From contig OZ234499.1 in the NCBI GenBank assembly GCA_965153455.1, positions 9,420,271 to 9,484,270 on the forward strand: a stretch of DNA of 64,000 bases, given 5' to 3'. The translations under genes were made by a program, and so were the position numbers. Source of the DNA: Sphagnum compactum. Lineage: Eukaryota > Bryophyta > Sphagnopsida > Sphagnales. A model generated the notes under the pieces. The model searched no databases and was not told where the DNA came from. It worked only from the letters and a program-made list of their open reading frames with translations. Numbering within the stretch: position 1 is the first letter of the stretch; each line of letters begins with the position of its first letter. This document shows positions 37,740 to 49,486 of this stretch, in pieces.

Positions 37740-40700
37740 GGGCATAATAGCCCTCTTCTTTTCTAAGAGGAATGTTCATGGATATAAGGTACCTTTCAAA
37801 TACACTAGGAAATTTCTTGGAGTGCATTATGTGCCTAGATCCTTGGTAGTCTATGTGGATTCAAACGAAAGATTACAAACTTGAAGAAAAATTAGTAAAT
37901 CCACACCACATTTTAACACTTATTTTGAGACTTTTGGGAAGAGTTTAAAACCCATAGATGGATTTTTGTGGCAACTTGCTAGTTTAGTTTGACCTTATTA
38001 AACAAAAGATTTTCCTGAATGTGGGTAGTCAAAGGAGTCCTCATGTCCATGGAATATTGGTGATCATGCCAACTTTTGCATGAATAGTAAGAACTAACTT
38101 ATGACAAGTAGAATACATGCATGTAAGTATGGGCTATAAGCATGATGCAACCTTTTTGCATAACACTTGAAATTTTTAGCTCTCATGAACCCTAATTCTT
38201 CAACAAATCACATAGTTGCCCAAGGGTGTACACAACTCCTAGTGACAATGTGCATTGTTCACCAATATTTAGTGGGAGCTCTATAAGAGAGATTGAGAAA
38301 GATGATGGGGGAAGGAATGAAACTATGTAAGATTACAAAAGATGATTTGCTTCCTACAAGGTTCAAAACTCGAATGGAGGTAGCTTCAAAGCTCAAATGG
38401 CTTCTTTAGGTGTGAGGAAAAAATCTAAGGAAAAGAGGGCGGTCTATTTTGACTAACACAATTTCCAATAAAATGGTTGCTTGTAATTTGTGGACGACAA
38501 CATTGCATTCACCCCCATTGCTTCTAGCAACTTTCTACCTCTTCCCTTTTTTTACAACTCATTGGAATTTTTACCCAATTTAGTTTTTCAACTAATGATG
38601 CATGCTGGAGTGGTAGAAGGCATGTGGCATTCTCCCAAGTACCTTCGTTGCAATAGGTCTAGCTTGTGAAAAAGGTAGTTTATAAAAGTTATAGCTTGTT
38701 GTTCACTACATTCGAGTACTCATTGGAGTGTAAAAACATTGAGATTTTTTTGTTTTTTCATTTGTTTAGTGACCTTAAGAGGCATAATCATAGACTCTCA
38801 TGTCAAGCTTTAATTCAACTCCACTATGAAAACTATCACGTTGTAAGATCCTTATATAACACATTGTATCATTTAATAATGTTCACCCAAACCATGTTTG
38901 GCCATTTTCAATTGTGTATTTAATTGTTAGCTATTAATTTGAAAAGATTTAAAGTAAATATAGATTCTAGATTTTAATGCAAGGTGAGGTATTTTCCTAA
39001 AGTTCTCATACCACTATACCTTGCATTTTCAACCTCAAGCTCTACACTTGTTGGGAGCTTACAAGCATTTTAGAAATTGTTCAAATGAATGTCTTTTCTT
39101 ATTCATTCCAACGTGAGTTTTAACTTTTGATGCACCCTTAGATTTGTCAAATGGTGTCAATGACAAAGTAATACCCGTCTTGAAAATATTATACTTAGGA
39201 AGGGGGCCACTTATGTTGGTTTTTTTTGTTTTTTTTTCGTAATTGGTCAGGTAGATTAGTACTTTAATTTTTTTCAATATCAAATTATTAATATCAATTT
39301 TCTGGGAAATTTTTAACATGTTGGCTATCAATTTAACTATCAAAATAATACCCTTGATTATTAATTTACTTGGTCATTTTTCAATAATAACCTTCAATAA
39401 TGCATAATGGTTTTAAATAGCCACTTTGAGAACCATTGGTTAATATATTACCTAGGTAGTGTAGGTTATAGGGGTTTTAAATTTTATTTATTATTATTAT
39501 TCTCAATCATATTTTTAAAAAAATTTTAAAATTGATAAACAACTTGGATGGAATTGGATGGAATTCCAATCATTTGAATAGGTTGTTAAATTTAAAATAT
39601 TCAATAGTTAACCAATTATAATGGTCTTGTTGGTTTTTGGAATGATATATACCAAGCAAGTAAGTTATTTACATTTTCAAAAAAATCAATAATTAACCAA
39701 TAGGTGGGTAAAACACATTAGGGTTACTTCATTTTAAGGTTTAGTCATGGTGTGTTAAAAATAATTCTAGTATCTATAGGGTTTTCTTTTGACATACAAT
39801 CTTATGCAAATGTAAACAAATGATCAAGATGTAAAATGAGTTTCAACCATTTCAATTCACTACAACATGTCCCTGTACATCAAATGATTTCATTGGACTT
39901 GAGTGAATTTAGTAGTTGTATTGAACAAGATCTAGTGGGGAAGCAGTGAATTCACTAGTTTAGTGAACAAGGACTAGTGACCTACACCCACATTTTGTAA
40001 TGATGATTTGCAACTACCTTTATTTTGAATCAATAGTCAAGATTTAAAATGGTTGTACATACAATATATGCTTCATATCTTACCTATAATTCGGAGTCTT
40101 TAATTTTGTGATGCTAGGACAACCATATTTTTGGTTCCATGACATGTTCATGAACAAAAATTAAATGAAAATAAAACACAATGCTCTTTTCATATTGTGT
40201 TTTTTTTTTTCATTTCAAGGTTTTTTTAAAAATAAAAATAAAATCATAATGCCTTCATGATTTAGGGATATAAAAAAACATGTTTAATGAATGACATACA
40301 TTAGAGAAATTTGATAAACTTGTTAATATCAATGGAATTTGGTAGTTTGAATCAATATCATTCACCACCTACAGTTTCATGCAAAAATACCACCTACACC
40401 CCACTTTTGAAATACATTTATAATTTTTCATACCTTGTAATGTATATAATTTTGTCATACTACTACACATTTATGAGTTCTTTGAAAAGAATCGCCAGTT
40501 AAATCAAAATTTGCCTAGGGATGCTTGCCACTTTGGCTCCATGAAGGAATTGAAAAAAAAAAAAAACAAATCCAAACCCCAAAAGGCCTCCTTGAGGTTT
40601 AAAAGTTGATTTATCACTAGCCTACACCATTCCTTGTGCAAAGTACTATATCATAATTTTATATAAAATTTGAATGTGCATTGAATGCCTTAGCTTTAAA

Positions 40701-40830
40701 AGCATTGGTGCATACATCCTTTGGTGCATTTTCACATAAAATGAGTTATGACTATCCTTTTGCACATGAGAGTGTAATCTAGTGGTAAGAGTCATGATCC
40801 TCCCTAGAAGGTACCGTTTTTTTTTGTGTT
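37740..40830. other. Intergenic, nothing recognised
   Basis: AT-rich. Frames at 38666-38923 (+) and 39059-39343 (-) are below 95 codons and lack motifs. Confidence 0.4.
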
Positions 40831-40832
40831 GA

Positions 40833-41000
40833 TTTTGTGATGTAGTTGAAGTGATGATCATCCATAAGATGATTTAGGCAGATTTGGCTACAGACTAGAC
40901 ATGAAAGTAGAAAAACAATAGAATCATTCTATATTCTATAAAACGTAGTGGAACTTATCATAAAAATCTAGCGATCTGGAGACTCTTATTTTTGAAATCT
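40833..41000 (+). repeat. Dispersed element family R3, copy 1
   Basis: Opens with TTTTGTGATGTAGTTGAAG, then TGATCATCCATAAGATGATT and GCAGATTTGGCTAC. It continues with TTCTATA..GTGGAACTTA and TCTGGAGA, in the same order as the copy at 47732. No coding potential. Confidence 0.65.
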
Positions 41001-41517
41001 GGCGAATTTGGGCCATTTTTTCCATGGACAATCCTTTCTATAGGTCAAAATATATTTTTCAGGTAGAAATTTGGTGAAATTTTTCCTGAAAAAAAAAAGC
41101 ACTGCTAGAAGGTCATGGATCAAACTCCCTTGAAATGAAAACCTGTTGAAACCAGATTTGGTTGAAACACAATCACTAGCTTTTGTTAAATTTTTGGAAA
41201 CCAATTAGTTCTCTACAACTGAAATTTTTAAAAAGAAAAAAGAAAATTGAGGCAATTCCTAAAAACTCATTTTAAGAATCAAAATAAAAAAAATTCTAAA
41301 AAAAAAAAAAAGTGAGAACTGCCCAACATTGGAATATATGGACATGAAAATGGGATATTTGGACATCAAGACCCAACCCCTCATGTCCTCTTCATGGATT
41401 GGCAGAGCAAAACAACACCCACCAACACGCCATAATGATGTAGGGACGGTTATCATCTCTATGAAGGGTAACCCTTGATGTATAGCACAAAATGCCTTGG
41501 ATTATTTTCAGACCATG

Positions 41518-41537
41518 TTAGGGTTTAGGGTTTTAGA
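41518..41537. repeat. Short telomere-like TTTAGGG stretch
   Basis: About two and a half plant telomere-type heptamers. Too short to be an interstitial telomere; it may be chance or a telo-box-like site. Confidence 0.3.
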
Positions 41538-42189
41538 GTTAAGGACCCAGAACAATAATTGAAGGTTGTGAGTTAAACTTAGTGGGCGTATCCATATTAC
41601 CCATACTAAATCATTTCAAGAGAGAATTGTGAAGGAGCTAGGCACATTGGGATGGATGTAGGGCTCATAAATTGGTTGTCATTTAGCAAAGTATTTTGAG
41701 GATCATTTGGTTTGCAATTGTTCTCTTGCCCCAAAAGTGTAGCATGGCTAGTTTATGAAATCTTTTTGATGCTTCATGTTAGTTAGAAAACAAGTTTTGT
41801 ATTGTCTTCTAGGCTTTGAATTCATGAAAATTTCAAAACTTGCTCAAGTATAGAAGATTCTAAAATTGTTCCAATCCTACTAGTAATATTGATATCATTG
41901 ACATTTAATTTTCAAATTCTGGCAATACTCTTCATTATAGGTGTTAAGTTGTTAACATGAAAATGTTCATGTTTTTCTATGCTTATTTGTTACTTTGAAC
42001 TTTCTAACATAAATTGGCTCAAATATAAATTTGCCTATTTTTTAAATATAACAATCAACTTGTTGAAATTAGTTTTGCATAAATTAAATAAGACCTCTTT
42101 AAATTTCCTAGGCTCATGGTATCTGTGTGGTATGCCATAATTGCCCATTAACTATTAATTATGTTTTGAATTTGAAGGCAAGAATGGCC

Positions 42190-43050
42190 CTTATGCATGT
42201 AAGCAATTGCATAATATGGCCCCTCGTTCAACTTACTCGCCAGCACGTTTTTTTTTCCTGGCAAATTTTCACATCGTGGTGAATATTGTTTTGGGAAAAA
42301 AAATTGGACAAATATGTTTCTCCAGTGTAATTTCGTCTAAAAAAAATTTCTGTCTTTTGCAATATTTGACATTTAAGAAAGAATCTGGAGAATAAGTGGG
42401 TGCCATTTATTCCACAAAAATCCTTAGTATGTGTCGTAATCATATGTTTCAGGTTGGAAATATGCGAAAATTCCCCACAAAATAAAATCACTGGTTTCAA
42501 CCAGTTTTTTGAAGGGAAATTTCGCCAATTTGTGAAAAAAAAATTTGAATTTTCTTTTTTTGGGTCCCAAATTCCCTATTTAAAGATAACGAAATCGCAA
42601 AAAATCTTATTTTATTTTTCAAACCGTCGAAAATCGCTACAATCGCTTGCGAAATGAGCCTAAGAATTTTTACTTTCATACTTTGAATAGCGCCTAATTT
42701 GGCTAAACAGGTTTGAACTTATGGCGAATTCCCGTATTTACGACTGTGGCCAGCAATAATAACCTTGCCAAACAAGGCCAAATTGAGAGATTCCTGCTTG
42801 GGATTGTTTGTGGGCCTCGAGCGAGGCATCCAAAAAATTGGAGTATTCCGCTAGTTTTGCTCTTCACACGGTATTCTTTAGTAAAAGGCGAAAGAATAGT
42901 TCGCTGTGAGCTGGGCACGCAGATAGAGAGACGCAGACGTCTGGAGAACAATATAAGTATCATTGAATGTCGACTTCAAAATGCAATACATATGGGAAAA
43001 ACAAACCTTCAAGAGGTCATGGTTGTGGTGGTTTTTGTCGCTTGTCTCTG
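42190..43050. other. CG-retaining island without a recognised gene
   Basis: CG dinucleotides are frequent compared with the flanks. The left half is A/T plus TTCGCCA/CGAAAT words typical of the neighbouring repeats. The right half (42780-42980) is more balanced, with overlapping frames of 113 codons (42713-43054 +) and 86 codons (42703-42963 -). No domain is visible in either. Possible promoter or first exon of an unrecognised gene, or a young repeat. Confidence 0.35.
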
Positions 43051-43184
43051 TTGAGAATTGAGCCTTCTTGCAGTTCTTGCTCACACAACAACAATTAGGC
43101 GTAAAGGAATGGAGTGGTGTTGGGATTTAAGGAACTTAATATTCTGTAGGCAAGCAATGTGATTTTCGAAAAATCAAAAGGAAA

Positions 43185-43229
43185 AAGAAGAAGAAGAAGA
43201 AGATGAGGAGGAGAAAGAAGAGAAAGAGT
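43185..43229. repeat. (GAA)n purine tract
   Basis: About five GAA units followed by a degenerate GAGGA/GAAAGA purine run, all on one strand. Confidence 0.85.
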
Positions 43230-43739
43230 TGGTGAACTTTAGGGTTTAGTGTTCAAGGTGAATTCATTGCTATCTTTTTCTTTCATCCTTACACTAAGAT
43301 TCATGTTGTAAGAGCACTGAACATTGTAAGAATCCTTTGTTCTGTCCACATCTGATTCCAAGGTTTTGTTCCTGGGTCTAAGCTCAGTTACTATTCCCTT
43401 CATCAGACTGGAAACATGCAAAAATGTTAGCCACTCAAGTTGGTCAGAGATCAAATGGATACATGTCGGTCGTAGAGCTATGTGATGATTCATGTGTATA
43501 TTGTTGGAATCATCAACCCTCTTTTCATTTCCAATGGAGCTCAACAATAGTCTGTTGTGGTGCATGGTAATGCACAGTGGCTTTTCATGTCTAGAAATTC
43601 CAGGAACTCCAATCCACAAGTGCTTTGTGTTGGCTCACCTGAACCAATAGAATTATTATGGGTGGTGTGTACTCACCACAAAACCAGCTCTTCTCACTTC
43701 ATCTATTCTCATTTGGTCATCAATTCTCTTCCTCATATC

Positions 43740-44475
43740 TTTGAATGGGGCCACAAAGCAGCCCAAACAACATCCAAATCATATTGATTCTCAATTATTA
43801 CACCTGCAGCTAGCCATTAACAGATGTCCAAGTTTGGCTTCTGGAGCTGCTGCAGGACTCATACAACAATCACAGTACAGCTCTTCTTATGCTCTTAGCG
43901 AATTTACCAAGGATCAAAATTGATCCAGGTTTCATTCGGTAGCAAATTCTGCTAGCAACATGGCTAGATTGGGAACATTTTCCACATCTGAAACTATGGC
44001 AACTCAAAAGGGCGAATCTGAATTTCCCTTATCACCCTCCCTGGACTCATGTCAAAATTTGGGGTCTGGAACTGTTGCACCTCCTCCATCTCCACCAGAT
44101 CAGAGCTTAGTATTACCCAGCAACAACAGAGAGTTCAAAACAAAGTCAAAACACCTCTGATTCTGGATTCCACACTGTACCCTGTAGTCACCATCACATA
44201 ATTCTTCGCTGGATTCCAAGCAATCCAGCAAACAGAGCTGCAACTCTCCTTCCAGTCCCACACCAGAGCTGCTCTTGGCTGTTTCTTCATTCTCAGATTC
44301 AAGCATAATACACCAAATTCTCCCAAGCTTCCTGCTGAATGGTTTAGCAGGTAATTATATTCCTTGAAATATGCTTCATAATTACCTTTATGTAATACAG
44401 AATGGTTGAGCCACTGCCCATTATGTACTAAGGCGACAGCAAGCCTGGTACGGCAAGCTAGGTCACACATGCAAT
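43740..44475 (+). other. Coding-like block of unknown identity with internal duplication
   Basis: Two + strand frames, 43741-43923 and 43960-44160, have protein-like composition. They share a duplicated motif, CPSLASGAAAGL in the first and CQNLGSGTVAPP in the second; at DNA level 43827-43861 resembles 44050-44084. On the - strand a 111-codon frame (44135-44470) is also plausible (contains GQWLNHSVLHKGNYEAYF), so the coding strand is not settled. No family is recognised. It may be an exon remnant or a mobile-element relic. Confidence 0.25.
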
Positions 44476-44559
44476 CTAATGGGCAAGGGCGAGGCCATTC
44501 TATGACATTATGGTCTGCAGAGCCAGATTCAATGATTTAAAACAAAATCATGTTCAACA

Positions 44560-46300
44560 GACACATTTGGTCACTATAAGCGGGTCGTAGAAAAGACCAT
44601 CAATGAAGATAATCTAGTTAGGATTGTCAGGATAAGATAATGCATTATTGAAAATTGAAATGGTGCATAGATGAAATGATCCATTTGATTTGATAAAAAC
44701 CAGCGTAAGCCAATTGCATTTATTTATTGACTGTATTTGCATTTGAATAAATCTATATATATAGGCCCTTTGCATTTGTCAAAACCATATAACCTATTCA
44801 CCCTGTGCACCCAATCCCACATATTTTGCAAAACAGTTATGGTGCATTTAGCCTTGTGCTTCTCAACCACACATTTTGTTAAGAAAAATAAGAATCATGC
44901 CAAAAACTGAACAAAGACTTCTGAATTTTCTAGGACAAATAATGTTTGAAATATGCAAAGTTGCAAACCCCAATAATAAAGCATATGGGTTTCCAAATTT
45001 CTGTAGCTTTACACACATCCACATATTACAATTTGACAATAGGGACTTTAATATAGTTACTTAAAGGTGCTTAAACTAGCTGAATTTTCCTGCAAATGTC
45101 CATTGACATTTGTTAGTTTATAACATTGTCCAAATATGTGTGCAAGTATCCCTCTTTGACTAGATGCAAAATTGCAACAGCAATATGGTTGATGGTTGTA
45201 GATTTGTTTTAAAATGTGCATATTGATCATTACCAAGAGTCTAGAAAAATGATCAATGAGTATCCCGAATTTTATAAACCCAATAAAACTTCATAATTCT
45301 TGTGATGAACAAAATGTTGAATTGAAAATGTGAGCCACCATGCCAGCCTTGTGACAAAGGGGTTTGGATTTATGATGCCTTAATCCCATGCATATTTAGC
45401 AATGTCATACCTTAATCATAGTTTGCGGGCCTTGTATTCAAGGCAAGACATCATGCTCATCTTGGGTTGATTGCCAACCGAGACTTGGTTGATTCTGTTA
45501 ACTGCCGAGGTTTTCTTTGCAAAGCCTTTAGAAAAGGACTATCCATTCACTTAATTGGGTCTACAACACATTGTTGCTAGAAGTAGATTGAACCTCATGG
45601 ATAGAAATATGTGATCTCCAAGCAAACTTATATAAAATACCTAGTACATTCAAACTACCTTATAAGACTATATACTTTGGACTTAAAGCTCTAAATGTAG
45701 GTTAGGGAAGAGAAATTATTTGATATTCGATTTATTTTGAGGATCTACTCCATTGTTAACATGCATATCGTTTTATTTCTTTCATGTGAAATTTTGATTT
45801 AATTGTGTTTTTAACCTTGTTATATCTAGAGTGAATGGTGCAATTTGAATTGCAATTATTTAAAAAACTCAGTAAAATTGCTATAAGTATCATGACCCGG
45901 CTGGTGGAGCTTCTGTATTTTACACCTTTGTTATTAGAAAAGAGGAATTTTGGGTAATACATTGGTGAAGGTGGCGTGAAGACAGTAAATCCTTCACAGA
46001 CTATGTTTGGTTTTTTAAGTTAGATGAGTACACTTGAGTAGAAAGAGTGTATTGTAAGACTTTGTAGGCCCAATAGTGCAGTTACACGTCTTTCACTTCT
46101 GTCCTAGTTTCTAGTAGTTTTCAATTGGGAGCCTTGTTTTCTTTTGCAGTAGGGTTGGCCAGTTTGCTCTTAGGTGGCGGCAAACAATTGCCTTGGGGGT
46201 TTGTCATAGCACGCATGATACATTGGTGTTGTCATGCTTGCAGAATGGTTGGATTAAAGATTTATTCTGTTGAAAGGGTTCAAATTTCTCCCCCAAATTG
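44560..46300. other. Intergenic, nothing recognised
   Basis: AT-rich, with only short frames below 70 codons and no clear repeat. Confidence 0.4.
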
Positions 46301-46310
46301 AGAAACCTTT

Positions 46311-46380
46311 AATTTACTTGAAAGCAAACCATACACATAGGCTTCAATTTACTCCTAAGCAAACCACGAAGTTAGGCTTC
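46311..46380. repeat. 35 bp tandem duplication
   Basis: 46311-46345 and 46346-46380 abut exactly. Both start AATTTACT, share AAGCAAACCA and end TAGGCTTC. Confidence 0.8.
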
Positions 46381-46706
46381 ATTTTTCAAATGTGTTTTGT
46401 AAACTATAGACAGGTGTACCAGTTTGCATGCACAGAAAAGCCTAACAACATTGGTTGCAGGCAATACAACCAACGTTGTTATGGTCATGGGCTAGCTTAG
46501 TCTAGTTAGATCAAAGTCATTGTGTATAAGAAAATACCCTATACCTGACTCTATTAAGTTGCTACTAGATTTGGCCTTGGTGTTTTCTAAGTGTTAATCA
46601 CATTGTTCTAAAGAAGTAGTAACCAAGGTTTCATTTTTGCTACATTTCAAAATGCATTATTTAACATGTTATCATTCCTCAAGTAATGGACAAGCTGGTG
46701 TCCTTT

Positions 46707-46742
46707 TGAAAATACATTTTGGTCTCTGAAAATACATTTTGG
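46707..46742. repeat. Two 16 bp repeats at 20 bp spacing
   Basis: TGAAAATACATTTTGG occurs perfectly at 46707-46722 and 46727-46742. Confidence 0.85.
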
Positions 46743-46749
46743 CAAATGC

Positions 46750-47730
46750 CCTGGTTCAAATCATTGCTGTAGATTCACACAAATCTCAATCGTGGACACC
46801 TCTTTTTCTTTATGAGTAAACTTCACATGTTTAGAGGTTTGTTTTTGCTATGTTTCTCTGGATGTAAGAGGACTTGTTTGCAATAAAGTTCATGTCGTTT
46901 GGTGATAGGAGGGTTAATGTTCATGGATCAAGTCTTGTATGTTTAGTAATAGAATGCATTTGGTTGCACATAGGAGGATGTATTCATAAAGAAGTAACAA
47001 TTTTTGCAACCCCTTCATTTTTCGGGGTTTAGGGGGAAGGGGGGAAAGAATATCTCACTCATTTCAAAATCAAATGCAGTTCTGTAAACAGTTATAAGCA
47101 TGCTAGGTAGAGAGCTACCTAGAATGTTTGGAGCTCCAAGTGATAAGAGAGTGACCACCAGCTCTTCCAGTCCTTATGTTTTTGCCCACTGGCCTATCTA
47201 TCCTATGGTGTTAATTTTGAAATTCAATCTAGAAGACTGTTATGTTAGAATCTGGGAGATGATCAAAGGAGGGCTATGTTTGTATCTTGATAAGTTGCTT
47301 GCAATTTTTGAAGAGATTAGCAATAATGGAGGCACATTACCTATGCATTTGATGCTTAATCTCTTCACGTGTAGCGTGGTTTGTGTGTGAACATGTTGGC
47401 GTAATTTTTGGAAGGGTTTCACACCAGTCTTGTGTGTTGAATCCCATTACTTAGAAGGGGGAAGTGGTAGGAGATTTGGAAAGAACTCCAGTACGTTCCA
47501 GAACCTGGATTCATTTTACACTAGCGTGAAGCAATGTCTTTTCTTGAGTTTTTTAATTTTGCAAAAGTGAAAATCTTTCCACATGTTGACACAATTTTTA
47601 GAGTATTCCTCAAACTTTTTCGCCAGTTTTCCGCCATTTTTTTAGAGTTTTCTACAAAAAATTTCAAAATGTTGACATTCCCAATTGTTTGGATGATTGC
47701 TAACAATGCTACCAGTGTTTCTTTTCTCCA
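46750..47730. other. Intergenic, nothing recognised
   Basis: Includes a 96-codon frame (47100-47390 +) without any motif. The right end has CG-containing TTTTCGCCAG words like those near the R3 elements. Confidence 0.35.
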
Positions 47731-47731
47731 A

Positions 47732-48415
47732 TTTTGTGGTGTACATGATGTGGTGATCATCTGCAGGATGATTTAGCCAGATTTGGTCACCAAAAAAGAA
47801 AGTTAACAATTTAAGGATCCTTCTATAAATTTGGCTACCCTAGTATATTTACTGGAACTTAGAATGTATTCTGGAGATTATTTTATTTTATTTTATTTTA
47901 GAGATTTGCTGACTAAAAACCCCAAAAACACTACATTTTCGCCATTTTGAAATTTAAAGATGCTTCTGTATTTTTTATCTATCTACTAGAACTCGGTATA
48001 TTTAGAATCTGGCAGTTTCTTTTTAAAATGGGGAATTCAGTGACTTAAAACCCATAAAAAACACTAGATTTTCACCATTTGAAAAACATTTGGCCCGCAC
48101 CCCCCAAAAGAACTGAATGTTACATCAGAAAATTGAAGGAAAAAAAACACTATAAAACGTTCTTATTACCAGTGACATCCTAGCGACAAAAGAAAGCTAG
48201 TGTGTGACATATACAAAGGTTTGTTTTGGAAAACCATGGCTCAAAGTCACCACATTATGAGGAAAAATCAATTAAATTCGCCATATTTAGACAATAGGTT
48301 CTAGCATGTTGCCAAAATATAGCACAATTCCTAAACTTTTTCTTCTTTCCTCTCTGACCTGTACCAAATTTTAAGTCCTCTTGTGGATGATCGCCAACCC
48401 AACTACCTCACAAAA
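47732..48415. mobile_element. Putative inverted-repeat-bounded element of family R3
   Basis: The left end (47732-47792: TTTTGTGGTGTACATGATG, TGATCATCTGCAGGATGATT, CCAGATTTGGTCAC) is echoed in reverse complement at 48350-48415 (CTGACCTGTACCAAATTTT, TTGTGGATGATCGCC, CTACCTCACAAAA). This gives a 684 bp unit with about 65 bp imperfect terminal inverted repeats. Inside lies a tandem pair, period about 133 bp (47824-47952 and 47957-48085), and a (TTTTA)4 run at 47881-47900. No transposase is encoded. No clear target duplication was seen, so the exact ends are uncertain. Confidence 0.45.
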
Positions 48416-48419
48416 TTTG

Positions 48420-48870
48420 AAAAACAAAATCAAACAGTTGCAACTTGCAACCAGTGTTTCTTCTTTGGAAAAATTTCCCAAAAATTCGAAAACTGAGAGG
48501 GAATTATCATTTATGTGTCACAATAGTCCCATTTTCTCAAAAGGAATTGCAAAATTTGGAAATATTTTCACCACATTTGGATGAGTGATTTTAGTTAGGT
48601 AGCATTTTAAATATTAGTTCATATATTTATTTATACAGGTTCTTAAAACGTGTCACCTCATTTAATGCTAAATCCTTATTGAAACGTTTTTTTTGTGTGG
48701 CGAACTTTCGTAACTTGGCGGTATTTTTTTCCAAAAAATGAAAACAAAACGAAAAAATTGTGATATTTGAGGAGTTTTGCGCCGTTTTTTAAAAAGGAAA
48801 AAAATTAAATTAGTCGCATCTAGATTTAGGCCTTCCAAATAAGTCCCCACTTGTAGCAGCACTTTTGGTA
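48420..48870. other. Intergenic, R3-like debris
   Basis: A/T-rich with CG-containing words (TTTCGTAACTTGGCGG). No gene. Confidence 0.35.
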
Positions 48871-48879
48871 AGAATGCTA

Positions 48880-49267
48880 ATTAATGCTCAGGAATTTGAG
48901 AGAAAAAAAATCCCCTGCCCCCTTGGGATGAACGCCAATGGCGTCCTGCTCGGAAGACATTCGTTAGCCATGTCGGGGAAGGGGAGGCGTAATGAGGGAG
49001 ACAACGTGGGCGGCGGGAGAAAACCCGACAACCCCACGGACGCATTCATCGCCGGGATTTTGTCTGCGCCGCTTTCTGTCTCACCGCTGCCTGCACGTCT
49101 CCTTTGGAAGGCATCGAGGAAATGCCGACAAAGCGTCTCTGTACGCGTCGCCAACTGACCGAGCTACGAACGGATCATACTTTTGTTACGGAAGGATACA
49201 TATCAAGAGCAGACCTCAAGGCGGATAACTGTCTGCAATCAATCTCCTTGTCGAGGTTCAATAGGTG

Positions 49268-49319
<52 letters not shown>

Positions 49320-49486
49320 TTCTTGCTGTAAGAGCTCAGAAGAGATATTAATAATTGCTGGGAAACGAAATTTGCATCATTGAGTGCTAATTTCGGTTTT
49401 CGAGTCTGCGCGTGCGGAATAGTCGACCAGCAAATCTTCTACATATAAATTTACGAGAGAGAAACAGACGTTCGACACTAGGCACC
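48880..49486 (+). promoter_or_regulatory. CG-rich upstream region of HMA gene A
   Basis: GC content and CG frequency rise sharply here and stay high through gene A. Open frames on both strands (48865-49158 + and 48888-49154 -) overlap and reflect composition. They carry no domain and are not called. A (GA)22 run sits within it. A weak TATA-like CATATAAAT at 49442-49450 lies only about 37 bp before the ATG and would give a very short leader, so the real start site is probably further upstream. Confidence 0.45.
49271..49314. repeat. (GA)22 microsatellite, probably in the gene A leader or promoter
   Basis: Forty-four uninterrupted bases of GA, ending about 170 bp before the gene A start codon. 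GA tracts in plant promoters and leaders can bind BPC/GAGA-type factors; that role is inferred only from position. Confidence 0.8.

Noticed and set aside
41518-41537. Interstitial telomere
   Set aside because: Under three TTTAGGG units; such strings occur by chance or as telo-boxes.
44135-44470. 111-codon - frame as a definite gene
   Set aside because: Plausible composition, but the opposite strand has equally plausible duplicated frames and no family is recognised, so it is described only as an unresolved block.
48865-49158. 97-codon + frame (and an 88-codon - frame opposite) upstream of gene A
   Set aside because: The frames overlap on opposite strands in GC-rich DNA, where stops are rare, and show no domain; they are better explained as promoter or leader composition.
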